DNA of 64,000 bases from JBCKUK01 sp038924905. Lineage in GTDB: Bacteria; Pseudomonadota; Gammaproteobacteria; Burkholderiales; Methylophilaceae. This document shows, piece by piece, positions 51,691 through 61,717 of this stretch (positions are counted from its first letter, which is position 1; each line of letters starts with the position of its first letter). The notes below the pieces were generated by a model. It did not search any database, was not told the DNA's origin, and worked only from the letters and a program-made list of their open reading frames with translations. Both the position numbers and the translations under genes were made by a program. The stretch covers positions 13,308 to 77,307 of the forward strand of contig JBCKUK010000003.1 in the NCBI GenBank assembly GCA_038924905.1, given 5' to 3'.

Positions 51691-52446
51691 ATGTTGGAAA
51701 TTATACCCATCCCCGCGTTTCAGGATAACTATATCTGGCTGCTAAAGCGCGACACTCATGCTGCGGTCGTTGATCCTGGTGACGCGGCGCCTGTCATGGC
51801 AACGCTGAAGAGCCTGGCGCTTACCCTAGATGCCATTTTAATTACCCATCATCATTCTGACCATATTGATGGCGTGGCTGAGCTGCTGCAACACTGGCCA
51901 AAGGCCGTTGTCTATGCACCCAAACGCGGACAATACAACTTTCCTCATCATGCGGTTAGAGAAAATGACCTTGTTCAGCTCAAAACTTTAAACCTGGAAC
52001 TCACCGTGATGGAAGTGCCCGGCCATACGCTGGATCATATAGTCTATTATGGCGCAAACATGCTGTTTTGCGGCGATACCTTGTTTGGTGCGGGCTGCGG
52101 CAGACTATTTGAGGGCACGCCTGAGCAAATGTATCACTCATTACAGCGCCTGGCTAAACTACCCAAAGACACCGCAGTTTATTGCACACATGAATATACC
52201 GAGCACAATTTACGCTTTGCGCGCAGCCTAGGCCCTGGCAATGCTGCGCTGGCTACGCGCCAAGCTGACGCAGCCGCTTTAAGACTAGCTGGCAAGCCCA
52301 CGTTGCCGTCAACTATAGGGCTGGAACTTGAAACCAATCCTTTTTTGCGCTGCCATACAGCGGCCATACAGCTTGCTTCCGGCACCAACAATGCCGATTC
52401 TTTGGCTGCGTTCGCAGCCATTAGAGAGATGAGAAATCATTATTAA
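51691..52446 (+). CDS. gloB: hydroxyacylglutathione hydrolase (glyoxalase II)
   Basis: 251 residues. Metallo-beta-lactamase fold with ILITHHHSDHIDGVAELL, VPGHTLDHIVYY, FCGDTLFGAGCGRLFEG and THEYTEHNLRFA providing the two-metal site and the glutathione contact. Splits S-lactoylglutathione to lactate in methylglyoxal detoxification. Followed by mltD. Confidence 0.96.
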   Translation: MLEIIPIPAFQDNYIWLLKRDTHAAVVDPGDAAPVMATLKSLALTLDAILITHHHSDHIDGVAELLQHWPKAVVYAPKRGQYNFPHHAVRENDLVQLKTLNLELTVMEVPGHTLDHIVYYGANMLFCGDTLFGAGCGRLFEGTPEQMYHSLQRLAKLPKDTAVYCTHEYTEHNLRFARSLGPGNAALATRQADAAALRLAGKPTLPSTIGLELETNPFLRCHTAAIQLASGTNNADSLAAFAAIREMRNHY

Positions 52447-52549
52447 TCATGGTGATAATGGATAATTTTAAAGTTAAACTTTTACACTTGACTCGGAGAC
52501 CACAAGTTAGCTACTATCTTGTTACTCTTGGGCACCAAAGAAACGCCTC

Positions 52550-54217
52550 ATGATCATCAAGCTGTTAAAAATAGTTATTTTGGCGTTCTCGCTGTCTTTT
52601 CCAGCATATGCTGAGACCAATCTCGCAGGCGAGGAAATTATCATTCTGGACGATACCTCTGCTAGCCTGGATATCGCTCCCCCTTCACAGCCTGACCCGG
52701 TACTTAGCTATCTACCAGAAAATCTACTAAAAAGTACGGCTTTGCCCATCGCAGAAGCTGATGTGAGCGGTGTAACGAATACAGATAACCTGTGGCAACG
52801 CATCAAGCATGGCTATGCCATGCCGGAGCTAAAATCCCAATACACCACCAATCATGAAAACTGGTATGCATCACGCCCTGATTATGTGAGGCGCATGGTA
52901 GAACGTAGCGGAAAATACCTTTACTACATAGTGTCGGAAATCGAAAAACGCGGCATGCCCACTGAAATTGCCCTGCTACCCATGGTGGAAAGTGCTTTTA
53001 ACCCGCAAGCTTATTCACGCAGCCGCGCATCTGGTATCTGGCAATTTATGCCTGCCACTGGCAAACACTTTGGCCTGAGTCAAACCTGGTGGTCAGACAA
53101 TCGCAAGGATGTGACAGCAGCCACTGATGCGGCACTCACCTACTTACAAAAGTTGCATGTGATGTTTGGTACATGGGATTTGGCATTAGCAGCCTACAAT
53201 GCCGGTGAAGGTACTGTGCAGCGCGCCATAGAACGCAATCGCAAAAAAAGACTGCCGACTGATTACGAAAGCCTGTCTTTACCGTCAGAAACCAGAAACT
53301 ATGTACCCAAGTTGCAGGCAATCAAAAATATCATGACTAATCCGCAGCAGTTTGGACTCGATATTCAAACCATTCCCAACCGCCCATATTTCGTCAAGGT
53401 AACGGCCCCACAGCAGATTGATGCGCATTTATCCGCACAATTAGCCGAGATTTCATCTAATGAATTTTCTTCCTTGAACCCGGCATATAACCGCCCGGTG
53501 ATTAAGACCAGCGGCAGCGTTCATGAGATTTTACTGCCGGTGAACGCAGCCGAAACCTTTAATAACAACCTGGCCAACTATGGCAAGCCGCTAGTTAGCT
53601 GGCAAATATATCATGCCAAGCGCGGTGAGCGTATGGAGAGCATCGCACGTAAATTTGGTATTGGTTTATCGCAATTACGTAATGTGAATGGCTTGCCATC
53701 GCGCAAAAACATCGGAAAATCCAGCCCTCTTCTTGTGCCAAGCAACAATAATGATGCCGGGCAATCCGAAATCGCTACCGATGAAAACATCACGGAAGTC
53801 AGCGCCACTTCTAACGAATTCACCGCTGACTCCTACAGCGACGAAATTGAACCAGCACGGGTGTCTCGCGTTAGGCACACTGTCAAAAGAAATGAAAATT
53901 TGCAACAAATTGCAAAACGCTACGGCACAAGCACCAAGCAGCTCATGGTGCTTAACCATCTTAAAAGCAGCCGCATTATCACTGGTCAAAAATTGCTGGT
54001 GACCTCTGGCAACAAGCGTTCAACTAACAATACCAAATCTGCCGAACGCTCTGATAGAAAGAAGTCGCACTATGTTGTTAAGCGCGGCGACACGCTTGGC
54101 AGCATCGCGCGCAAGTTTGATGTGGCGATGACGGATTTGAAGCATTGGAACAATATCTCTGGCTCCCGAATCGTACCCGGCCACAAGCTCACTGTTACGA
54201 GGCCAGACGAAGCTTAA
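52550..54217 (+). CDS. mltD: membrane-bound lytic murein transglycosylase D
   Basis: 555 residues. Signal peptide (LKIVILAFSLSFPAYA), SLT domain with catalytic glutamate in LPMVESAFNPQAYSRSRAS and GIWQFMPATGKHFGLSQ, then three C-terminal LysM domains (YHAKRGERMESIARKFG; HTVKRNENLQQIAKRYGTS; YVVKRGDTLGSIARKFDVA) that bind peptidoglycan. Cleaves murein glycan strands in the periplasm. Three LysM modules exceed the usual two of E. coli MltD. Confidence 0.95.
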   Translation: MIIKLLKIVILAFSLSFPAYAETNLAGEEIIILDDTSASLDIAPPSQPDPVLSYLPENLLKSTALPIAEADVSGVTNTDNLWQRIKHGYAMPELKSQYTTNHENWYASRPDYVRRMVERSGKYLYYIVSEIEKRGMPTEIALLPMVESAFNPQAYSRSRASGIWQFMPATGKHFGLSQTWWSDNRKDVTAATDAALTYLQKLHVMFGTWDLALAAYNAGEGTVQRAIERNRKKRLPTDYESLSLPSETRNYVPKLQAIKNIMTNPQQFGLDIQTIPNRPYFVKVTAPQQIDAHLSAQLAEISSNEFSSLNPAYNRPVIKTSGSVHEILLPVNAAETFNNNLANYGKPLVSWQIYHAKRGERMESIARKFGIGLSQLRNVNGLPSRKNIGKSSPLLVPSNNNDAGQSEIATDENITEVSATSNEFTADSYSDEIEPARVSRVRHTVKRNENLQQIAKRYGTSTKQLMVLNHLKSSRIITGQKLLVTSGNKRSTNNTKSAERSDRKKSHYVVKRGDTLGSIARKFDVAMTDLKHWNNISGSRIVPGHKLTVTRPDEA

Positions 54218-54247
54218 GTTTTAGGCAATTTAACTCTCCGAGCGTCT

Positions 54248-55903
54248 ATGCCCGCCGTTATCATTTCCCGCTGCTTGCCAGCCTGTATTTTTATCTTGAT
54301 CGCGCTGGTTAGCTGCGGCAAGGCGCCCACTACTGACGAAGTAAATTACGTTGTCAACCACCTTCCAGAGTCCGGTGGCACACTCATAGACGCCATGACA
54401 GGCGAACCCAGCGGGCTGATTGCGATGATTGCAGGTGAATCGGCAGCATCGGCAATTGCCGGCAACATTTTCAATAGTCTGCTTAAATACGATAAAAACC
54501 TTGAGCTGGAGGGCGAGCTGGCTAAATCGTGGGAGGTTTCCGCAGACCAGAAAACCATTACCTTTCACCTCAAGCCTGAAATGAAATGGGCGGATGGAGC
54601 GCCACTCACCAGCGCCGATGTGTTGTTTACCTGGCAACTTGTTACCGACGACAAAACCCGTACGCCCTACGGCGCCGACTACAAATTGGTAGTTAAGGCA
54701 GAGGCGCCAGACGCCTTGACCTTTCGCGTTACTTACCCGCAACCCTATGCGCCGGCTCTGGACACGTGGGCTGGGCTGCACATATTGCCGCAGCATATTT
54801 TACAAGGCCAGGATATCAATACCACAGCTTTTGCACGCAAACCGGTGGGTAGCCACTACTACAAATTGGAAAGTTGGCAGAACGGTGAACGTATCTCTTT
54901 GGCGCGCAACCCAAGCGCGACGCAAGGCCAGGCACGTATTAACCGTTTGGTTTCACGCTTTATTCCGGATAATGCTGCGCAGTTCCTGGAACTGATGGCC
55001 GATAATATTGATTCAATGAACCTGGACCCGATTAAATATGCACGTATTTTCCCCGCCCGCCCGGACCTCACTAAAAAAATCGCGCTGTATAAGGAATTAG
55101 GCAACAACTACACATACTTGGGGTTTAATCTCAAGCGCAAGCCATTTGACGACGTGCGGGTGCGGCAGGCGATTAATTATGCTATTGACAAGCAGGAATT
55201 GATAGACGGCGTATTACTGGGTCTGGGCGAACCAGTTGCGTCGCCCTATAAGCCGGGAACGCGCTGGAGCAGCCCTGACCTGTACCCATATCCATACGAC
55301 CCACAAAAGGCTGTTTCCTTGCTAAAGCAGGCAGGCTTTGAAGACCACGATGGTGATGGCATTCTGGATCGTGATGGCAAACCTCTGGCTTTTGAAATGG
55401 TGACCAACCAGAACAAGCAGCGCGAATTGAGCGCTGTGCTGATCCAGCGCCGCCTCAAGGAAATTGGTATTGATTCAAAAATTCGCGTGTTGGAGTGGGC
55501 AAGTTTCGTTGGTCGCTATATAAAAACGGGTGATTTCGACGTGGTAGTTTTAGGCTGGAGTCTGTCGCTGGACCCAGACCAATTCAACATCTGGCATTCA
55601 TCGCAACAAGCGCCAGGGCAATTCAACTTTATCGGATACAGCAATCCGCGCGTGGACAAGCTGCTGGAACAAGGTCGCCTGGAGCTTGATCCTGACAAGC
55701 GTATGCAGATATACCACGAGTTTGCACAAATCCTGCTGGAAGACAGTCCTATTGTTTATTTGTATGCAGGCTATGGCCTGCCGGCCATTCACAAGCGGGT
55801 TAAAGGCATAGCCAACTCCGCGCCACCGGCAGGCATAGGTTATAACTCGTACGAATGGTATATCCCGCAAGTCTTGCGGCGTAACGAGATGAGCGCGCAA
55901 TAA
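54248..55903 (+). CDS. peptide ABC transporter substrate-binding lipoprotein
   Basis: 551 residues, SBP_bac_5 family. Lipobox LIALVSC gives Cys24 as lipidated residue. Features are GGTLIDAMTGEPSGLIAMIA, LELEGELAKSWEVSADQKTI and VRQAINYAIDKQELIDGVLL. Binds oligopeptides or a similar ligand and delivers them to the two permeases downstream. The operon lacks ATPase genes inside the window. Confidence 0.92.
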   Translation: MPAVIISRCLPACIFILIALVSCGKAPTTDEVNYVVNHLPESGGTLIDAMTGEPSGLIAMIAGESAASAIAGNIFNSLLKYDKNLELEGELAKSWEVSADQKTITFHLKPEMKWADGAPLTSADVLFTWQLVTDDKTRTPYGADYKLVVKAEAPDALTFRVTYPQPYAPALDTWAGLHILPQHILQGQDINTTAFARKPVGSHYYKLESWQNGERISLARNPSATQGQARINRLVSRFIPDNAAQFLELMADNIDSMNLDPIKYARIFPARPDLTKKIALYKELGNNYTYLGFNLKRKPFDDVRVRQAINYAIDKQELIDGVLLGLGEPVASPYKPGTRWSSPDLYPYPYDPQKAVSLLKQAGFEDHDGDGILDRDGKPLAFEMVTNQNKQRELSAVLIQRRLKEIGIDSKIRVLEWASFVGRYIKTGDFDVVVLGWSLSLDPDQFNIWHSSQQAPGQFNFIGYSNPRVDKLLEQGRLELDPDKRMQIYHEFAQILLEDSPIVYLYAGYGLPAIHKRVKGIANSAPPAGIGYNSYEWYIPQVLRRNEMSAQ

Positions 55904-55906
55904 ACA

Positions 55907-56926
55907 ATGGCTAAATACCTCCTTAAACGCTTGTTCTGGATGGTGCCATTATTGGTAGGCATCAGCCTGGTATCGTTTTTGATTATGCATCTGGCGCCTG
56001 GTGACATCACCACATCTGAAGCCAGCTTCAACCCCAAAGCCAGCGAAGAATCACGACAGAAACTGCGCGAATTGTATAGCCTGGATAAGCCCGTGATCGT
56101 TCAATACGGCTTGTGGCTAAAACGTATGGCTACGCTGGACTTTGGCACGTCGTTTGCCACGCATCAGCGCCCGGTTTTCTGGCAAACAAAAGACGCTGAA
56201 GGTAACGTCAGAAAAGGTATGATTCAGGATGCATTGCCCATCACGCTGCTGATCAATGTACTAAGTCTGGCTTTAATCATGGCAACTGCCCTGCCATTGG
56301 GCGTGGTTTCTGCGCTCACGCAAAACCACGCGCCAGACCGTGCCATTACTTTGTTCGTGTTTATAGGCTTTGCCATACCCAGCTTTTGGCTCGCGCTGAT
56401 GCTGATGTATTGGACTGGAGTCGTGCACGATTGGTTACCTATCTCGGGTTTGCATAGCTTGGGTTATGAACATATGGGCTGGTTTAGCAGAATCGGCGAT
56501 AGCTTGCGGCACATAGCCCTGCCTGTATTCATTTCCAGTCTGGGTGGGCTCGCTGGCATTTCACTATTTGTACGTAACGGTATGCTGGATGTTCTGCATC
56601 AGGATTACATCACCACTGCCCGTGCCAAGGGCCTGCCCGAAAATATTGTGGTTTACCGCCATGCACTGCGTAATGCGCTGCTGCCGCTGATTACTATTCT
56701 TGGTCTGTCTATCCCGGGCTTGATTGGCGGCTCGGTGATTGTCGAATCCATTTTTGCCATCCCCGGTATGGGCAAGCTGTTTTATGATGCGGTGCTGATG
56801 CGTGATTTCCCTGTGATCATGGGCATTCTCACCATAGGCTCAGCGCTCACACTGATTGGCAATCTATTGGCAGACGTTGCCTACGCGTGGGCTGACCCAC
56901 GTGTGCGTAGAGGTATTATGCAATGA
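55907..56926 (+). CDS. peptide ABC transporter permease, DppB type
   Basis: 339 residues, six membrane helices. N-terminal MAKYLLKRLFWMVPLLVGIS and the EAA loop TTARAKGLPENIVVYRHALR that contacts the ATPase. The C-terminal GGSVIVESIFAIPGMG is typical. Starts 3 bases after the binding protein and overlaps the second permease by 4 bases (ATGA). Confidence 0.93.
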   Translation: MAKYLLKRLFWMVPLLVGISLVSFLIMHLAPGDITTSEASFNPKASEESRQKLRELYSLDKPVIVQYGLWLKRMATLDFGTSFATHQRPVFWQTKDAEGNVRKGMIQDALPITLLINVLSLALIMATALPLGVVSALTQNHAPDRAITLFVFIGFAIPSFWLALMLMYWTGVVHDWLPISGLHSLGYEHMGWFSRIGDSLRHIALPVFISSLGGLAGISLFVRNGMLDVLHQDYITTARAKGLPENIVVYRHALRNALLPLITILGLSIPGLIGGSVIVESIFAIPGMGKLFYDAVLMRDFPVIMGILTIGSALTLIGNLLADVAYAWADPRVRRGIMQ

Positions 56927-57750
56927 GGAGGATATTCGCCAACCCACTTGCACTGGCCGGCTTTGTCATCATCGCCACCGTCTTGCTGCTTGCACTACTG
57001 GCACCTTTTATTGCACCCTTTGACCCCGATGCCATAGACGTTAAGGCCATTCTCTTGTCACCCTCTTCGCAACACTTGATGGGCACAGACGGCTTGGGCC
57101 GCGATGTGTTCTCGCGCATGCTATTCGGCGCACGCATTTCCCTGCTGGTCGGCATTGTGGCTGTCGGTATCGCCACCGCCATCGGTATCGTCCTCGGTGC
57201 TATCTCTGGCTATTATAGCGGCTGGGTAGATATTGTCATCATGCGCATGGTGGATGTCATGCTTTCCATTCCCACCTTCTTTCTCATTCTTGCTGTTATT
57301 GCCTTTCTCACGCCATCCATCTGGAACATCATGGTAGTGATTGGTCTCACCTCCTGGATGGGCGTGACACGCTTGGTGCGTGCCGAATTTTTAAGCTTGC
57401 GCGGTCGCGAGTTTGTAATGGCCTCACAAACCTTGGGCGCCAGGGATGGCAGGCTGATTTTCAGGCACTTGCTGCCGAATAGCCTCACGCCCATTATTGT
57501 GAGCTCGGTATTAGGCGTAGCCAGTGCCGTATTGATCGAATCCGGCTTGAGCTTTCTCGGGCTTGGTGTACAGGCGCCACAAGCCTCGTGGGGCAACATC
57601 CTTACTGACGGCAAAGAATATATCCAGTTCGCCTGGTGGCTGTCGCTATTCCCCGGCCTGGCTATCCTGATCACCGTGTTGGGGTATAATTTGCTGGGCG
57701 AAGGGCTGCGCGATGCGCTAGACCCGCGCACTACCAATAAAATAACTTAA
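56923..57750 (+). CDS. peptide ABC transporter permease, DppC type
   Basis: 275 residues. Five to six membrane helices; HLMGTDGLGRDVFSRMLFGA and the EAA loop MASQTLGARDGRLIFRHLLP are diagnostic. Together with the preceding permease it forms the channel. The following gene is fabI, 12 bases on; no nucleotide-binding subunit is encoded here, so ATPases must come from another locus. Confidence 0.93.
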   Translation: MRRIFANPLALAGFVIIATVLLLALLAPFIAPFDPDAIDVKAILLSPSSQHLMGTDGLGRDVFSRMLFGARISLLVGIVAVGIATAIGIVLGAISGYYSGWVDIVIMRMVDVMLSIPTFFLILAVIAFLTPSIWNIMVVIGLTSWMGVTRLVRAEFLSLRGREFVMASQTLGARDGRLIFRHLLPNSLTPIIVSSVLGVASAVLIESGLSFLGLGVQAPQASWGNILTDGKEYIQFAWWLSLFPGLAILITVLGYNLLGEGLRDALDPRTTNKIT

Positions 57751-57762
57751 TCGGAAACATTC

Positions 57763-58548
57763 ATGGGATTTCTTGCAGGAAAACGCGCACTCATTGTTGG
57801 TCTTCTCAGCAACCGCTCCATTGCTTACGGCATTGCAGCTGCGATGAAACGTGAAGGCGCCGAACTCGCTTTCACTTACCAATTGGATAAGTTTCATGAC
57901 CGCGTTACCAATCTGGCTGCCGATTTTGATTCCAAAATTGTACTACCTTGCGATGTCTCAGATGACGCACAAATTGATGCGCTATTCCCGGCACTAGCCA
58001 AGCATTGGGATGGGATTGATATTCTTGTGCACTCTGTCGCTTTTGTACCAAAAGACGCGCTGGATGGGGATTATCTGGAAAAAGTTACCCGTGAAAACTT
58101 CCGCATTGCACACGATGTGAGCTCGTACAGCTTCGCGGCGCTGGCAAAAGCTGCCCTGCCTATGATGTTGGGACGTAACGCCAGTCTGCTCACGATAAGC
58201 TATCTGGGCGCAGAACGCACAATGCCTAACTACAACGTCATGGGATTGGCAAAAGCCAGTCTGGAAGCCAATGTGCGCTATATGGCACAAAGCCTGGGAC
58301 CTAAGGGCATACGGGTAAACGCGGTATCTGCCGGCCCGATTAAAACGCTAGCCGCTTCCGGTATTGCTGGTTTTGACAGGATGCTTGGATTTAACGAAAA
58401 ACATGCTGCATTGCGGCGTAATGTCACTATTGAAGAGGTAGGCAATGTCTCAGCCTTTCTGTGCAGCGACCTGGCTTCTGGCGTTACCGGTGAGGTTACC
58501 TATGTTGATGGCGGCATGAATATCACGGCTGCCGGAGTTATTGATTAA
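57763..58548 (+). CDS. fabI: enoyl-ACP reductase FabI
   Basis: 261 residues, short-chain dehydrogenase fold. NAD-binding LIVGLLSNRSIAYGIAAAMK and active-site SYLGAERTMPNYNVMGLAKA with Tyr-x6-Lys. Last reduction of fatty acid elongation. In the same run as the peptide transporter; closed by a terminator at 58581-58611. Confidence 0.96.
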   Translation: MGFLAGKRALIVGLLSNRSIAYGIAAAMKREGAELAFTYQLDKFHDRVTNLAADFDSKIVLPCDVSDDAQIDALFPALAKHWDGIDILVHSVAFVPKDALDGDYLEKVTRENFRIAHDVSSYSFAALAKAALPMMLGRNASLLTISYLGAERTMPNYNVMGLAKASLEANVRYMAQSLGPKGIRVNAVSAGPIKTLAASGIAGFDRMLGFNEKHAALRRNVTIEEVGNVSAFLCSDLASGVTGEVTYVDGGMNITAAGVID

Positions 58549-58580
58549 CCAGTCGCCTGGATTTAGTATGCTGAAACATA

Positions 58581-58611
58581 AACAAAAGGGCGCTTTAAGC
58601 GCCCTTTTGTT
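58581..58611. terminator. bidirectional terminator between fabI and ppiD
   Basis: AACAAAAGGGCGCTT pairs perfectly with AAGCGCCCTTTTGTT, with T-rich tails both ways. It serves both convergent genes. Confidence 0.9.
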
Positions 58612-58632
58612 TATTTATAGCAAACTAACAAC

Positions 58633-60528
58633 TCAATTGTTATTTACAGTCAGCAACTGTGTATTGATACTTACATCGCTCTTCGCTCTAAGCGATTTCA
58701 CGTAAGCCGAAACATACTCAGCTGCGAGCGCTGATTGTAGCTCTGTCTGTGCAGATTTCATTTCAGTTTCGTCACTGGCAAGCGTGTTATTGACACCGCT
58801 CACTTGAATAAGCAAATAACCTTTATTGCTGTCCGCTACGCCAGCATATGCTGGTAGCTTGTTTGCATCTATTTTGAAGACATTCGCCATGGTAAGCTCG
58901 GTCAAGCCTTGTGCGTTTTTACGATCAACCACCACTGGTGGAATCCACTCAAGACCTTTAATCTCCTGACCCAGCTTCAGGCTTGTCAGGGCAGATTCCC
59001 CCTGCTGAATGGCAAGTTTGGCAGCTTGCTCAATTTTGAGAAAATCCTCGATTCCACCCTTCACTTCATCAAAACCACGTGGTGCCGCCGCCTTATAATC
59101 CACCACGCGTGCTGAAAGCAAGGAATTGGGGGCAACCTCAGTCGCTTCAGTATTGCGGCGCTCTTTCAGCACTTCACCGGAAAAAATCTTGTCCATTAAC
59201 TTATCATTTTTAAAAAATTTTGCGCCGTCATCACGACTCATCCAATCTGTCTTTTGGATTTGCAAGCCAAATGTTTTTGCTGCTGGCTCCAGGCTGCCAA
59301 ATTGTTCATAGACCATATTGCTGAAATTTTCGGTTTGCTCAGAAAATTTGGCCAATGATTTTTGATACATCAACTCAGCGCGAATGTTGGTTTTAACACT
59401 ATCAAAACCTTGTGTAGCCCCCTTTATTTCGGTGAGTTTAATAATGTGATAACCGAATTCAGATTCAATCAGATCGCTCACAGCGCCAGGAGCCATTGAG
59501 AACACGGCATCTTCAAAAGGCTTAACCATCGCACCACGACCGAACATACCCAAGTCACCGCCTTTTTCGCCCGAGCCTAGGTCTTGCGAGTATTTTCTCG
59601 CCAGCGCTTCGAAATTGCTGCCCTTCTTCCTGACTTCAGCCAATACTGCTTCCGCTTTCTTTCTGGCCTCTTGCTTGGCTTGTGGCGTTGCGCTTGCACC
59701 AAAGCCAATCAAAATATGGCTTGCACGGCGCTGCTCGTCACCCTGGAATTTTTCGGCATTATCCGCATAAAACTTTCTTGCCTCGTCCTCGGTTACCTGC
59801 ATGCCAGGGATTAAAGTATTGGCAGAGAATAAAATGAATTCCAGTTTAACCTGCTCGGGTTTGCGAAATTTGTCCTTATTTTTTTCGTAATAGCTTTTTA
59901 CTTGTACTGGATCAATTTTGACTTGGGCAATGAAGTCTTTTGTCTTGATCTCAGCCACACTCACCTCGCGCGACTGGTGCTCTATTTTCAAAGTTTGCTC
60001 CGCTACTGAAGCCGGGATAAAAGCGAGAGAGGCCAAACCTTCGCGTGCCTGCTGCACTTTCAAAGCATCGCGCGTTTCAGATTCAAACTGTGTAGGCAGC
60101 TTGCGATTCTGCGACAAAATCTTGTCGTATAGTTCTTGGGAAAATTTGCCATCCTGAGCAAACTCAGGCAAACCAGTAATATATTGGCTCAGCTGTTCAT
60201 CGCTGATATTAAATTTGGCGCGATTAACTTCTTTGCTTAACAGGCGATTGGTAATCAAGCGCTCAAGTACGGCTTGCCGGATCTCGGGCTTATCCAGCAT
60301 GGTCGAATCCACCTTGCCCTCTGATTGCAAATTGTTGCGCAAGCTTTGCAGGGCATTACTATATTCCTGCACCGTTATCGTTTCGCCGGCAACCTTGGCA
60401 ATAGCTACATTTGAACCTGCGCCCTGCAGATAAGTATCAATTCCAAACAGCGCAAATGGAATGGTAATCAAAGCCAGGATGATTTTTGCGAGGCGGCCTT
60501 TGGAGTGTTCACGAATGACTTCTAACAT
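58633..60528 (-). CDS. ppiD: PpiD, membrane-anchored periplasmic chaperone
   Basis: 631 residues. N-terminal membrane helix (IILALITIPFALFGIDTYLQ), SurA_N-like chaperone region (LPEFAQDGKFSQELYDKILS) and one parvulin PPIase domain at residues 265-360 (RRASHILIGFGASATPQAKQ, SGEKGGDLGMFGRGAMVKPF). Assists secreted proteins leaving the Sec translocon. A hupB gene, often its upstream neighbour, is not present. Confidence 0.95.
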   Translation of the reverse strand: MLEVIREHSKGRLAKIILALITIPFALFGIDTYLQGAGSNVAIAKVAGETITVQEYSNALQSLRNNLQSEGKVDSTMLDKPEIRQAVLERLITNRLLSKEVNRAKFNISDEQLSQYITGLPEFAQDGKFSQELYDKILSQNRKLPTQFESETRDALKVQQAREGLASLAFIPASVAEQTLKIEHQSREVSVAEIKTKDFIAQVKIDPVQVKSYYEKNKDKFRKPEQVKLEFILFSANTLIPGMQVTEDEARKFYADNAEKFQGDEQRRASHILIGFGASATPQAKQEARKKAEAVLAEVRKKGSNFEALARKYSQDLGSGEKGGDLGMFGRGAMVKPFEDAVFSMAPGAVSDLIESEFGYHIIKLTEIKGATQGFDSVKTNIRAELMYQKSLAKFSEQTENFSNMVYEQFGSLEPAAKTFGLQIQKTDWMSRDDGAKFFKNDKLMDKIFSGEVLKERRNTEATEVAPNSLLSARVVDYKAAAPRGFDEVKGGIEDFLKIEQAAKLAIQQGESALTSLKLGQEIKGLEWIPPVVVDRKNAQGLTELTMANVFKIDANKLPAYAGVADSNKGYLLIQVSGVNNTLASDETEMKSAQTELQSALAAEYVSAYVKSLRAKSDVSINTQLLTVNNN

Positions 60529-60767
60529 AACAATGCGCCTTCATATTCATCACTAAAAGTTACTACATAATGTTACTAACACGCCCGCCAGATGTAGAAA
60601 AAAGCAGGTTTATTGCAGCCGAAAATATACCACACTAGCGTATTGCATGACAGGCATGAATAAGCCGGAATTTGACCGGCCTAAACATCGCGGGCACGGG
60701 AAAACGAACATCAGCAAAGTAAACTAATGGAGGCGCATAATGGCGAATAGGTGGACACTGGAACGAC
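60529..60767. other. spacer upstream of ppiD
   Basis: No coding region is seen. A small hairpin GCCGG-AATTTGA-CCGGC lies at about 60664-60680, without T-run. The promoter of ppiD must be here but no convincing boxes stand out. Confidence 0.4.
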
Positions 60768-60836
60768 GGGCGCGTCGCCGAACACCTTGGGTTCGAGGAG
60801 CAGCACACCGGGCAGCTGGGTTTCGATCACCCTCAT
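60768..60836 (-). pseudogene. rfbC: dTDP-4-dehydrorhamnose 3,5-epimerase, first 22 codons only
   Basis: From ATG 60836 the minus strand reads MRVIETQLPGVLLLEPKVFG-DA, the N-terminus of RfbC, then loses homology. The TGATG overlap with the rfbA stop is the normal rfbA-rfbC junction. The rest of the gene is deleted; sequence beyond 60768 belongs to the ppiD side. Confidence 0.82.
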
Positions 60837-61717
60837 CAAAACACCCGCTCGTTCAACATGCCCAGCAGATATTGCCCATACCCATTTTTCTTCATCGGCT
60901 CGGCCAGCTTCGCCACCTGCTCCGCCGTGATGTAGCCCTGGCGATAGGCAATTTCCTCCGGGCAGGCAATCTTCAGGCCCTGGCGTTTCTCGATCGTCTG
61001 GATGAACAGCGAGGCTTCCAGCATCGATTCATGGGTGCCGGTGTCGAGCCAGGCATGGCCACGCCCCATGATCGACACATTGAGTTCGCCCGCATCGAGA
61101 TAGTGCCGATTGACATCGGTGATTTCCAGTTCACCGCGCGATGAGGGCTTCAGATCGCGGGCGATGTCCACCACCTGGTTATCGTAAAAATAGAGGCCGG
61201 TGACCGCGTAGTTAGACTTGGGCTGAGCCGGCTTTTCTTCCAGGCTGACGGCCTTGCCGCTCGGGTCGAATTCCACCACGCCATAGCGCTCTGGGTCGCG
61301 CACCCGGTAGGCGAACACCGTGGCGCCGGACGCCTGCGCACTGGCGGTACGCAGATCCCTCATCAAATCATGTCCATAAAAAATATTGTCGCCAAGCACC
61401 AGCGCGCTCGGCCCGTTTCCGACAAAATCCGCGCCGATAATAAATGCCTGAGCCAGCCCCTCCGCATTCGGTTGCACCGCATATTGCAGATTGATGCCCC
61501 ACTGGCTGCCGTTACCCAAAAGCTGCTCAAATCGAGGCGTATCCTGCGACGTGGAAATAATCAGCATGTCACGTATTCCCGCCAGCATCAGCGTAGTCAG
61601 CGGATGGTAGATCATCGGCTTGTCGTAAATCGGCAATAGCTGCTTCGACACCGCAAGCGTCGCCGGGTAGAGTCGTGTGCCTGACCCGCCCGCTAAAATG
61701 ATTCCCCTGCGTTTCAT
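60836..61717 (-). CDS. rfbA: glucose-1-phosphate thymidylyltransferase
   Basis: 293 residues, full length. GIILAGGSGTRLYPATLAVS (nucleotide-binding), KQLLPIYDKPMIYHPLTTLM, ALVLGDNIFYGHDL and EITDVNRHYLDAGELNV are intact. Makes dTDP-glucose for rhamnose synthesis. Overlaps rfbB by 4 bases and rfbC by 1. It is intact although both neighbouring genes of the pathway are broken, so it may have no product to feed unless other rfb copies exist. Confidence 0.95.
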   Translation of the reverse strand: MKRRGIILAGGSGTRLYPATLAVSKQLLPIYDKPMIYHPLTTLMLAGIRDMLIISTSQDTPRFEQLLGNGSQWGINLQYAVQPNAEGLAQAFIIGADFVGNGPSALVLGDNIFYGHDLMRDLRTASAQASGATVFAYRVRDPERYGVVEFDPSGKAVSLEEKPAQPKSNYAVTGLYFYDNQVVDIARDLKPSSRGELEITDVNRHYLDAGELNVSIMGRGHAWLDTGTHESMLEASLFIQTIEKRQGLKIACPEEIAYRQGYITAEQVAKLAEPMKKNGYGQYLLGMLNERVF

